In this document: in pieces, positions 28,197-35,988 of the stretch | Layout of the letters: every line of letters starts with the position of its first letter | Numbering within the stretch: the stretch's first letter is position 1 | NCBI RefSeq assembly: GCF_035712445.1 | Contig: NZ_DASTAT010000097.1 | Location: 97,022-161,021 of the forward strand | Source: Oligoflexus sp. | Lineage (GTDB): Bacteria; Bdellovibrionota_B; Oligoflexia; Oligoflexales; Oligoflexaceae | Direction: 5' to 3' | Length of the DNA: 64,000 nt | Made by a program: the position numbers and the translations under genes | Notes under the pieces: generated by a model | What the model was told of the DNA's origin: nothing | The model's input: the letters and a program-made list of their open reading frames with translations, nothing else | Databases searched by the model: none

Positions 28197-29456
28197 ATGA
28201 GTATCGCCAAGGATCTTTATAAAGAAAAAGAGTCATTGTTTCTGACAGGCTCATCCACCCTGCGCATGGCTGCGCTGGTGGGAATTGTCATTGGCCTCGT
28301 GGCTGCTGGCATAGGCTTCTTCACGCACCAGGGTCCCCGCGTTTGGGGCGCCTTGCTCTTCAACCTGTTCTTCTTCTTCTGTCTTGGTTTCGGCGCCATG
28401 GCTTTCGCCGCCATGCAGGACGTGATCGGCGCCACCTGGGGCCGTCCCATCCGCCGGATTCAGGAAGCTTTCGGTGCTTTCGTTCCCGTCGCGTCCGGGC
28501 TTTTCGTGGTCTTTATCATCGCCGTGATGTTCGACATCGGCGGCGCTGGCAAAGTCTATCGTTGGATCGCCAACCCTGACATGCTGCATCACTTCTGGGG
28601 CAAGCGCTCGTGGCTTCAGCCCAACCTGATGTATGCACGGGTCTTCTTCATTCTGGCCCTTCTCACCTACCTTGTGATCTGGCAGCTCCGTCTGACCCTG
28701 AATCGTGACAAGGCCTGGCTTGAAGGTCGTCATGACGATGCCGTTTATCTGGGTGAAGAAGTCCGCGTGAAGACCAAGTACTGGAGCGCACCTATTTTGG
28801 TTTGCTACGGCGTGGGTTTCACCTTCCTCTGCTTTGACGTGATGATGTCGCTGTCGCCCACATGGTTCTCGACCCTTTGGGGCGGTTGGCAATTCGCGGT
28901 GATGATGCAGACGCTGATGGCTGCCCTTCTGATCACCATGTTCTCTTTGAAATCGCACCGCATCGGTGAGTTCATCAAGCAGCAGCAGTTCCACGATGTG
29001 GGCAAGCTGATGCACGGCTTCACGATCTTCTTCGCTTACCTGACCTATGCTCACATCCTGACCTACTGGTACGGTAACGTTCCTGAAGAGACTGAGTATT
29101 ACATCCACCGTTTGCATGGCCCATGGCTGTACTTCGTCTACGCGATCCCGCTGCTCGGGTTTGTGGTGCCGCTCTACCTCCTGATTCCCAAGTGGGCGAA
29201 GTGGTCCAAGACTTGGACCATCACCATGTCGACTGTCATATTGTTTGCGCAGTGGCTGACCTATCAGCTGATCGTTCAGCCTGAAGTGATCAAGCATGAA
29301 GACTTCCTGAAAGGGATCGGTCCTTTGCTTGAAGTCGGGATGTTCCTGGGGATTGCGGGTCTGTTCGTGACCACATTCTTCTGGTTCAGCCGTCGCTATC
29401 CGATGCTTCCTGTGGCTGACCCGCTTCTGGAAGAGGCTGTCCACGGCCATCACTGA
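28197..29456 (+). CDS. actF: Alternative complex III subunit ActF (NrfD-like)
   Basis: A 419-residue polytopic protein with about ten helices, the second NrfD-like membrane subunit of alternative complex III (a diverged relative of ActC). Helix-rich stretches include VGIVIGLVAAGIGFF and LGMFLGIAGLFVTTFFW, and a histidine-bearing LTYAHILTYWYGN. AGGAAGAGG ribosome-binding site. It is the last gene of the operon: a terminator follows about 20 bases later, so no terminal oxidase genes are co-transcribed here. Confidence 0.92.
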   Translation: MSIAKDLYKEKESLFLTGSSTLRMAALVGIVIGLVAAGIGFFTHQGPRVWGALLFNLFFFFCLGFGAMAFAAMQDVIGATWGRPIRRIQEAFGAFVPVASGLFVVFIIAVMFDIGGAGKVYRWIANPDMLHHFWGKRSWLQPNLMYARVFFILALLTYLVIWQLRLTLNRDKAWLEGRHDDAVYLGEEVRVKTKYWSAPILVCYGVGFTFLCFDVMMSLSPTWFSTLWGGWQFAVMMQTLMAALLITMFSLKSHRIGEFIKQQQFHDVGKLMHGFTIFFAYLTYAHILTYWYGNVPEETEYYIHRLHGPWLYFVYAIPLLGFVVPLYLLIPKWAKWSKTWTITMSTVILFAQWLTYQLIVQPEVIKHEDFLKGIGPLLEVGMFLGIAGLFVTTFFWFSRRYPMLPVADPLLEEAVHGHH

Positions 29457-29474
29457 TCCCAGTGCATGACTATG

Positions 29475-29507
29475 AAAAAGCCGGCTTTTTGCCGGCTTTT
29501 TTTGTTT
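29475..29507 (+). terminator. Terminator of the act operon
   Basis: AAAAAGCCGGC (29475-29485) pairs with GCCGGCTTTTT (29491-29501) around a TTTTT loop, followed by more T. Classic rho-independent terminator, usable in both directions. The next about 240 bases hold no gene. Confidence 0.92.
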
Positions 29508-29744
29508 TATCCGATGTAAGCTCCATGGAGCCAGAAATAGCAACAGAACAGCACACTGAAATTGACTAACCACCTCATATCCCAGTCCTCCTTGCTTGAA
29601 ATTCCTTGCATCCAAAGAGCTGGAAGGCGTTTCGGCAAAATCCCATTGGAATCAAGACAAAACACTCATGACTTTTCCGTGAGGAAGTTTTTGCCGGTGA
29701 TATTCGTGAGATAATCAAGCGAAACCAGTTGGGAGGTCCGTTCC

Positions 29745-29987
29745 ATGGCCGGTGCCTTTGAAGTCGCAACGCGTTCCGCGATCCGTGAGATTATCGTGGA
29801 CGCCGTGCAGGAATCGAAATTTGGCTATGTGATGTCGCACGAGGCTTTGCAGCAGATCAGCGATCAGCTCTTTGACCTCTTTATTACCAGTCGGAATTTA
29901 AAGGCTGCAGGCGATCGCATGATTGCGCAGGGACTGGTGCCGGGTATGAATCCGGCGGCGGGGAAGAAACCGAAGCCGCGGTTCTAG
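29745..29987 (+). CDS. Small hypothetical protein
   Basis: An 80-residue, mainly helical protein (VATRSAIREIIVDAVQES ... HEALQQISDQLFDLFITS) with a basic Pro/Lys tail (GKKPKPRF). A GGGAGG ribosome-binding site is well placed before the ATG. It has no signal peptide, so it is probably cytoplasmic. It ends 10 bases from the convergent HDOD gene. No family recognised. Confidence 0.55.
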   Translation: MAGAFEVATRSAIREIIVDAVQESKFGYVMSHEALQQISDQLFDLFITSRNLKAAGDRMIAQGLVPGMNPAAGKKPKPRF

Positions 29988-29996
29988 TGGGGCGAG

Positions 29997-31022
29997 CTAG
30001 GCAGCGCTCCGCAGCGCCATCATCTCGTCCACCAGCTTTTCTGCAGCCTGCTCACTTATCTTGAAGCGGGCACAGAAGGCTTTGTAAAGCTTTTCATCCA
30101 TCTGGTTCGGTTCCAGCTGAATCCAATGCGCGATTTGATTCGCAAGGCCCACCACTTCCGCCAACGTCAAAGGCACAGCATCATTCATAACGGGCATCTT
30201 ATGATGGAATGCGACCGCTTCGGTCACATGCTCCGGCAGACCCCAAAACATCGCGCCTATTTCACCCAGAACTGTATGCTGAAAGCCGCCGTGACGAGCC
30301 TCGGCTGCCGTCCAAGTTCCAAGTTTGGACAGATCATTCAATTCCGCCGCGTAACGATCCGCGATTTCGGGCAGGCACATCGCAAGGACGATCTTGCCGA
30401 TGTTGCAGACACTGCCTGCTATGTAGATTTCATCAGGCAAAAGATCGAGCTTGAAACGCTGGCCCAGAAATTCCGCGGCGCGACCCACCAGGAAGCTATG
30501 CTCCCAGAAATGATCGGCATCGAAAACCTTGCAGTCGAGTTTGAAGGTCTTGAGGGCTGCGACCAGCACGATATCCTTCAGGGCATTGATGCCGATGAAG
30601 GAAATCGCATGCGCGAGCGATTCGATTTTGGTGCCGCGACTGGAAACGAGGTTATTGGCGATTTTCAGGACCTGCGAGGCCAGCAGGGGATCCTGTTTAG
30701 CCACGGCAGCCAGCCTGGACGCTGAGGTGTTTTCATCCTGAATCAGGGTCTGAATTTCCATCACATAGCTGGGAATGCGCGGCAGATCTTTCATATTCGG
30801 GATCTGGTTGAAGACGGACTGCGCGGCGCCGCTCAGCTGCTTGGTGGGATTATACCAATCATACTTGCCCTTGATGATCATATTGGTCGAATTGCAGGTG
30901 CAATTGAACCAAAGATGACCCGACTCGCAAACCCGCCAGCGCGAGGTATTGTTCAGAAAATCCTCGGGCGACATAAACTTGCGACCGCAGGTATTGCACG
31001 TTTTCAAAGGATTTGCGTTCAT
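29997..31022 (-). CDS. HDOD-domain protein with N-terminal zinc-ribbon-like region
   Basis: A 341-residue cytoplasmic protein. Residues about 9-50 hold four Cys motifs (CNTCGRKF, RVCESGHLWFNCTC) that look like a small zinc ribbon. From about 75 to 290 there is an HDOD domain: LPRIPSYVMEIQTLIQDEN, KQDPLLASQVLKIANN, ISFIGINALKDIVL, FWEHSFLVGRAAEFL. HDOD proteins are HD-GYP relatives that have usually lost the catalytic HD pair and act in signalling, often with cyclic di-GMP networks. Stand-alone gene, divergent from miaE. Confidence 0.82.
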   Translation of the reverse strand: MNANPLKTCNTCGRKFMSPEDFLNNTSRWRVCESGHLWFNCTCNSTNMIIKGKYDWYNPTKQLSGAAQSVFNQIPNMKDLPRIPSYVMEIQTLIQDENTSASRLAAVAKQDPLLASQVLKIANNLVSSRGTKIESLAHAISFIGINALKDIVLVAALKTFKLDCKVFDADHFWEHSFLVGRAAEFLGQRFKLDLLPDEIYIAGSVCNIGKIVLAMCLPEIADRYAAELNDLSKLGTWTAAEARHGGFQHTVLGEIGAMFWGLPEHVTEAVAFHHKMPVMNDAVPLTLAEVVGLANQIAHWIQLEPNQMDEKLYKAFCARFKISEQAAEKLVDEMMALRSAA

Positions 31023-31198
31023 CGCGTGGCCTCGGGTTGACTGCCTCTAACCATCCCGTTTTCGGATTTCGGCAGAAAGCATTGAGTATGCGCTGCGGAC
31101 AGGGGTTTAACATAGCGTATGTATGGGTGTTTTTTAAAAATGGATCTTCGCCCAGCGTCGATGTATAGCTAGAATCGGAGTGCAACCAAGGGATTTCC

Positions 31199-31789
31199 AT
31201 GAGCCTTGTTCTGGACAAAATGCCTCTCCGCGAGTCGACCCCGGCTGGCTGGTTTGAGGTTATTATGAGCGATTTTCCACGTTTTATGCAGGATCATGCA
31301 TCCTGTGAACGCAAAGCCTCGGCCAATGCCATGGCTCTGGTGAAGCAATTTGCCGATTATGAGGCCCTGGTCGAGCCCATGATTTGCCTCGCCAAAGAGG
31401 AATTGGCCCATTTTCATGAGGTCTACCGCATTTTGCATAGACGCGGGATCCCCCTGGGAGCCGATGAAAAGGACCCTTATGTCACAGCCCTTCTTAAGTC
31501 AGTGAGGCATAGTAAGGACGAATATTTCCTCGATCGTCTTTTGGTCGGATCCCTGATCGAAGCCCGCAGCTGCGAGCGTTTTACGATCGTGGCCGAAGGC
31601 TTGCAGGATCCTGAACTAGCCCCATTCTATCAGCGGCTGGCGCGGGAAGAGGCGGGGCATTTCCGGGTCTTTCTGCGGCTGGCTCGACATTATTTTCCCG
31701 AGCAAAAAGTCCACGATCGTTTACAGTATCTGCTTGATGCGGAGTCCACAGCGATGCGCGCTGTGCCGGTCCGAGCTGCTGTCCATTAA
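31199..31789 (+). CDS. miaE: tRNA-(ms2io6A)-hydroxylase MiaE
   Basis: A 196-residue ferritin-like di-iron hydroxylase that modifies adenosine 37 of some tRNAs. Di-iron ligands appear as EELAHFHEVY, EARSCERF and REEAGHFRVF. The length (about 195-200) is typical. AAGGG ribosome-binding site before the ATG at 31199. The genes that make its substrate (miaA, miaB) are not in the window. It is followed by an M24 peptidase gene after about 17 bases and may be co-transcribed. Confidence 0.88.
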   Translation: MSLVLDKMPLRESTPAGWFEVIMSDFPRFMQDHASCERKASANAMALVKQFADYEALVEPMICLAKEELAHFHEVYRILHRRGIPLGADEKDPYVTALLKSVRHSKDEYFLDRLLVGSLIEARSCERFTIVAEGLQDPELAPFYQRLAREEAGHFRVFLRLARHYFPEQKVHDRLQYLLDAESTAMRAVPVRAAVH

Positions 31790-31806
31790 TCAGGAGTATG
31801 AGCGCC

Positions 31807-33117
31807 ATGGGTTTACGTGAACTCTTTCAAAACCATCTGCAGACCCTGCAGACAGAAACAGCCAAAACCCTGGCTGAGCTGAATCTGGACGGCCTCGTCC
31901 TGAGTGCCGGGGCACCGGGCTGGTATTTTGAAGATGATCAGAATCCACCCTTTCGCAGCAATCATCACTTCCGCCACTGGTGCCCGATGGAAGGCTGCCA
32001 TCACCTGCTGCTCGTCATGCCCGGGGAAAAGCCTCAGCTGCGGCTCTACCAGCCCGCTGATTTCTGGCATGAAGTGAAGGCTTTCGAGCCTGATTTTTGG
32101 GGCGATTCCTTTAAAGTGCAGACCTTCACCGACGAGGACAAGCTTTGGGATCATCTGGGTGAAGGTCGCCGCATCGCCTATCACGGACCCGAGCAGGAGA
32201 AAGCGCGCAAGGCTCAACTCCTGACCGATGTTCCCGGACTCCTCGCGCGACTGAACTGGGCGCGGCTCGTGAAAACGCCTTATGAAATCCAGTGTCTTTT
32301 GGAAGCCACACGCAAGGCCGCGGCCGGACACAAGGCTGCGGAGCGTTCGTTCCGTCAGGGCGGAAGTGAGCTTGATATTCATTTTGCCTTTATGCAGGCC
32401 GCCCGCAGTCAGGAGCAGGATCTGCCCTATGAGAATATCATCGCTTTGAATGAAAAAGCCGCCTACCTGCATTATCAGGCCAAGCGTGATGAGGTGCACA
32501 ACGGCAAAGTCCTTTTGATCGATGCCGGCGCATCCTCGCGCGGCTATGGATCGGACATCACCCGCACCTATGCGACCGAAGATGCGCCCGAGGAATTTCA
32601 GGCTCTGCTCGCTGACATGACCACGCTGCAGGCTGGTCTGGTCGCTGCCATCACACCGAATGTGATGATGGGTGATCTGCATGTGCTCGCCCATCAGAAA
32701 ATCGCCGAACTTTTGATTCGGCATAAGATCATCTTGGATTGCGATGCGCAGAAGGCCATCGATCTTGGCTTTACCATGGCATTCTTCCCGCATGGCCTCG
32801 GCCACATGCTGGGACTCTTCGTGCATGATGTCGCCGGGAAACAGCTCGATCGTGAAGGGGCCATGGCCTCGCCCGATCCGCGCTTTCCGAAACTGCGCAC
32901 CACCCGTCCCCTGCAGCCTGGAACGCTCGTTACGATCGAGCCCGGCGTCTACTTCATCAAAATGCTGCTCGATCCCATTCGTCAAAGCGCAAATAGCCGC
33001 AATTTGAATTGGGCCTTGATCGATCGCCTGATGCCCTGCGGCGGCATCCGCATCGAGGACAACATTCATATCCACGATCAGGGCGTGCGGAACATCACGC
33101 GTGAGTTCCTGCCTTGA
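31807..33117 (+). CDS. M24-family Xaa-Pro dipeptidase/aminopeptidase
   Basis: A 436-residue metallopeptidase similar to PepQ/PepP. The C-terminal pita-bread domain shows its five metal ligands: two Asp in LLIDAGASSRGYGSDITRTY, His in FPHGLGHMLGLFVHD, Glu in VTIEPGVYF and Glu in GGIRIEDNIHI. The N-terminal about 160 residues form the creatinase-like domain. It removes residues next to proline from peptides in the cytoplasm. Two ATGs are possible: 31798 is only one base from the AGGAG site, so I prefer 31807. A hairpin terminator follows. Confidence 0.88.
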   Translation: MGLRELFQNHLQTLQTETAKTLAELNLDGLVLSAGAPGWYFEDDQNPPFRSNHHFRHWCPMEGCHHLLLVMPGEKPQLRLYQPADFWHEVKAFEPDFWGDSFKVQTFTDEDKLWDHLGEGRRIAYHGPEQEKARKAQLLTDVPGLLARLNWARLVKTPYEIQCLLEATRKAAAGHKAAERSFRQGGSELDIHFAFMQAARSQEQDLPYENIIALNEKAAYLHYQAKRDEVHNGKVLLIDAGASSRGYGSDITRTYATEDAPEEFQALLADMTTLQAGLVAAITPNVMMGDLHVLAHQKIAELLIRHKIILDCDAQKAIDLGFTMAFFPHGLGHMLGLFVHDVAGKQLDREGAMASPDPRFPKLRTTRPLQPGTLVTIEPGVYFIKMLLDPIRQSANSRNLNWALIDRLMPCGGIRIEDNIHIHDQGVRNITREFLP

Positions 33118-33152
33118 CCCTTTGATCGGCTCCCTTCCGCCCCCATTTCTCG

Positions 33153-33184
33153 AAGGCTACATGTTGGACGCATGTAGCCTTTAG
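33153..33184 (+). terminator. Hairpin terminator after the M24 peptidase
   Basis: AAGGCTACATG (33153-33163) and CATGTAGCCTT (33171-33181) form an 11-bp perfect stem around a 7-base loop, followed by a short T stretch. Probable transcription end. Confidence 0.65.
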
Positions 33185-33687
33185 CCTATGCATCGCAACC
33201 AGCGTAGCCAACCCATATTAAAAGTCGCCGGGCGCCAGCCACCTGCCAGAATCCCTGTAGGTTTGTGGATACAGAAGTTTTGTCCCTTTTTTCCTTCACT
33301 GATCACACTGCCCTTCATCGAAAATTTTTCTGGCTTTCATTCCATGTTGTTCGCAAAGAATTTTAATCGGAAAGAGTCGCATGTAAACGGCGACAGAACA
33401 GAAATCGAAACAGGTGTGGACTCGAAAATTTTTAAAGCGGTGTTTGCCTTGCGATGACAGACGAATCATCTTCGATAAAAGCACTGAACAGCATGGTTTT
33501 GCGGGGGTGAAAGACAGCGATTTCAAGGCGTGTTTTTGAAGGCGTTCTTTTGTTCTGAAAGAGTCTTCATGAAAAATGTCATTGATAACTCAAAGCAGAG
33601 AACCTTATAAGAAGCGAGTCGAGCGAAATTTCTTCGGAACGGAAGCTTCGATAAAAAAATTCCATTCGAGAGGGTCGTTTAATCTCT
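33185..33687. promoter_or_regulatory. 500-base leader region of the Pgs-like operon
   Basis: About 500 bases, AT-richer than the surroundings, with no ORF that has a credible ribosome-binding site and codon use. CTTCGATAAAA occurs twice (near 33471 and 33646) and several A/T runs are present. It probably carries the promoter and regulatory sites of the polymer operon; GAGAGGG before the ATG at 33688 is the ribosome-binding site. Confidence 0.4.
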
Positions 33688-35988
33688 ATGAGTACTCCAC
33701 TCTTCTTGGATCCGTCGGCTGTTTACACGCTTACACCCATAATCTGGATTGGAATCTGTGTTCTTTGCTGGCTGAACCTGTCATGGGGAGTCGCTCTCTC
33801 GGGCTTGATTGTTCCCGGCTTTCTGGTGCCCTTGATCCTTATCTATCCCGCATCGGGCGCGCTTGTCCTGGTTGAAGCCATCATTACCTGGGGCATAACC
33901 CGTGCGCTCTGCCGCATGCTGCCGAAACTCTCGATGGGATCGAGCTTTTTCGGTCGCGACCGCTTCTTCGCGCTGGTGCTCTGCAGCATCTTTGTTCGCA
34001 TCTTTATCGAAGGTGGTCTGCTCCCATGGATTCCTGGTCTTGAGATCCGGGCGACGGCGTTTGGTTTGATCCTTGTGCCTTTGATTGCCAATCAGCTTTG
34101 GAAACCGGGTTTGACAAGAGGTTTGGTGGGACTTGGCGCTGCGGTTGGCTTGACCTTTATGCTGTTCAGTTTCATTTTCGTACCGCTCAGTAATTTCAGT
34201 TTGGCAAACCTCGCGCAGCAGATGGATCTGACCACGCAGTATCTCCCCGATTCGCCCCAGAGCTATATCATCCTCCTGACCACCATTTTCCTGGCGTCAC
34301 GGCTGAATCTCCATTTTGGTTGGGACTTCTCGGGCATTATGTTTCCGGGTTTGATCGCGCTCTCGCTCTTTGATCCCGCGCGCCTTGTCAGCACGATCTT
34401 TGAAACCATGGTGCTCGTGATCCTGGCCAAACTCCTGATGCTCTGGCCTCCAATCCGGGCACGGGCCCTGACCGGGGCTTACAGTCTCGCCTTTTTCTTT
34501 ACGCTCAGCTTTATCTATAAGATCCTTCTGGGAAGCCTGATTCCCCAGATCATGGCATCCGGTCGATCCGAGGACTTCCTGGGCCTTGGCTATATCATGT
34601 CGAGCCTCTTCGCGATCAAGATCTGTCGCCTGAAAAATCAAGCCTCCAACCTTGCGTCCACCCTGACTCAGGCTTCCATACTGGGTCTTGTGGTCGGGCT
34701 TTTGTGTTCCACCGTTTTGAGCGGAGTCGGCTCTCTCTTTCTCGCGACTCCCGTTCAGGCGGTGAGCATGGAAACGAAAGCGTATGATTCCGGTGACAGT
34801 CGTCAGGCTCTCGTTATTCATTCAGATAAGGATCTTGGCAGCGCGATGGCCGAAGCCATGCAGGCAGGACTCTTTGCCGAGGCTTATTCCGAAGCCTATA
34901 CGCCGCCCGGGAAAAATTTTCTGGATCAGCTGATGCGCGAGCTGGTCAAACCTCTTCTGCAAATCGCCAATCAAAAAAATGTTCTGCTGTCCGAGCAAAG
35001 GCCCGGTTTGAGTTCGCAGCTTCAGGCCGAACTTCGTCCTCTGGCATCGGCGGCGAAACGCCTGGGTTTTTCCCTCGAAATCATTCCCGGCGATAAAGTG
35101 CAAAAACCCAAAGTGCTGCTAAGAGATCGCGTGGCAGGACGTAACCTTGGTCTTATGATCGTCACGATCAAGCCCGACCAGGCCGTGGGTCTTGCCGTCG
35201 GCGATCCTTTCCGCGACAGGAATACTTTGGAATTTGGTCTTTGGAGTCTTGAGCATCAGAATCTTGCGTTTCTGCTGGCCCCGACGGTTCATCCCCGCAC
35301 GCGTTTTGATGGAGCCGCGGCTCTTACTCATGCTGCGAACCGCATCAACTTTCTGACCGCTGTCCTGAGTCAGCTCGATGAAGCCAGTTTTCCCGGTATG
35401 CGCATCGTGGAACTTACGGCAGCACCTGTCGATCAAAAGCGACAGCAGCTTCTGATGAATCCGAGCGTCGCCTCGGATGAGGGGATGGTTTTGCAGAAAT
35501 GGGTTCATGATCTGGAGCAGTATGGAATGCAGACTGTCAACGGATCCGATGTGGCGCCGACTCTGGTATTTGAATCGACTCTCAGTCTTCTGCGCAAGCA
35601 GCTTTATACAGTCCAGATTCCGGCCTGGGTGCAAAGGCGCATGGTTCCCCTTTTGGCCCCTGCGGAATGGGAAGCGCGTTGGCCTTTGATGAATCGCCCC
35701 CTGGTTCAGGGCGAAGCTGTACCGCAGTCGACGCTGCTGTCGGATAGCTTATCCAAAGAGGCGCTTCAGGATATCCGCTCCTACCTGGTCGATAATAATC
35801 CGTTTAAACTGCTGAATGCCGAGGCCCAGGATCCTTTGCTGCACTTCGACCTCATGAAGGTGGAACGCAACTATTACCTGCTCGTCCAACGGCAGCAGAC
35901 GACTCATGTCGCCCTCCTGACTGGATTTCCCTTCGGCACGGATAATTCCAGCGGCCTTGCTCTGAGCAAAAGGACGAGCGCACTATGA
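33688..35988 (+). CDS. Fused double PgsC/CapC-like membrane protein with extracytoplasmic domain
   Basis: A 766-residue protein. Bacillus PgsC/CapC is about 150 residues; here the N-terminal 350 residues hold two tandem PgsC-like units. Unit 1 shows SGLIVPGFLVP (about 38-48), FGLILVPLIANQ and GLTRGLVGLGAAVGLTF; unit 2 shows FSGIMFPGLIALSLFDPARL (about 214-233). PgsC works with PgsB in synthesis and membrane transport of poly-gamma-glutamate. After the last helix (about 325-352) come about 410 residues without membrane segments, probably periplasmic, of no family I recognise. The gene opens a six-gene operon; the next start overlaps its stop by 4 bases. Confidence 0.8.
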   Translation: MSTPLFLDPSAVYTLTPIIWIGICVLCWLNLSWGVALSGLIVPGFLVPLILIYPASGALVLVEAIITWGITRALCRMLPKLSMGSSFFGRDRFFALVLCSIFVRIFIEGGLLPWIPGLEIRATAFGLILVPLIANQLWKPGLTRGLVGLGAAVGLTFMLFSFIFVPLSNFSLANLAQQMDLTTQYLPDSPQSYIILLTTIFLASRLNLHFGWDFSGIMFPGLIALSLFDPARLVSTIFETMVLVILAKLLMLWPPIRARALTGAYSLAFFFTLSFIYKILLGSLIPQIMASGRSEDFLGLGYIMSSLFAIKICRLKNQASNLASTLTQASILGLVVGLLCSTVLSGVGSLFLATPVQAVSMETKAYDSGDSRQALVIHSDKDLGSAMAEAMQAGLFAEAYSEAYTPPGKNFLDQLMRELVKPLLQIANQKNVLLSEQRPGLSSQLQAELRPLASAAKRLGFSLEIIPGDKVQKPKVLLRDRVAGRNLGLMIVTIKPDQAVGLAVGDPFRDRNTLEFGLWSLEHQNLAFLLAPTVHPRTRFDGAAALTHAANRINFLTAVLSQLDEASFPGMRIVELTAAPVDQKRQQLLMNPSVASDEGMVLQKWVHDLEQYGMQTVNGSDVAPTLVFESTLSLLRKQLYTVQIPAWVQRRMVPLLAPAEWEARWPLMNRPLVQGEAVPQSTLLSDSLSKEALQDIRSYLVDNNPFKLLNAEAQDPLLHFDLMKVERNYYLLVQRQQTTHVALLTGFPFGTDNSSGLALSKRTSAL

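Noticed and set aside
28251-29615. 454-codon open frame antisense to actF
   Set aside because: Highly charged, no signal or domain; actF is supported by order and helices.
31813-33075. 420-codon open frame antisense to the M24 peptidase
   Set aside because: The peptidase has all five metal ligands on the plus strand.
33188-33457. 89-codon ORF in the leader of the Pgs-like operon
   Set aside because: No good ribosome-binding site, atypical composition, follows directly on a terminator hairpin; more likely regulatory DNA.
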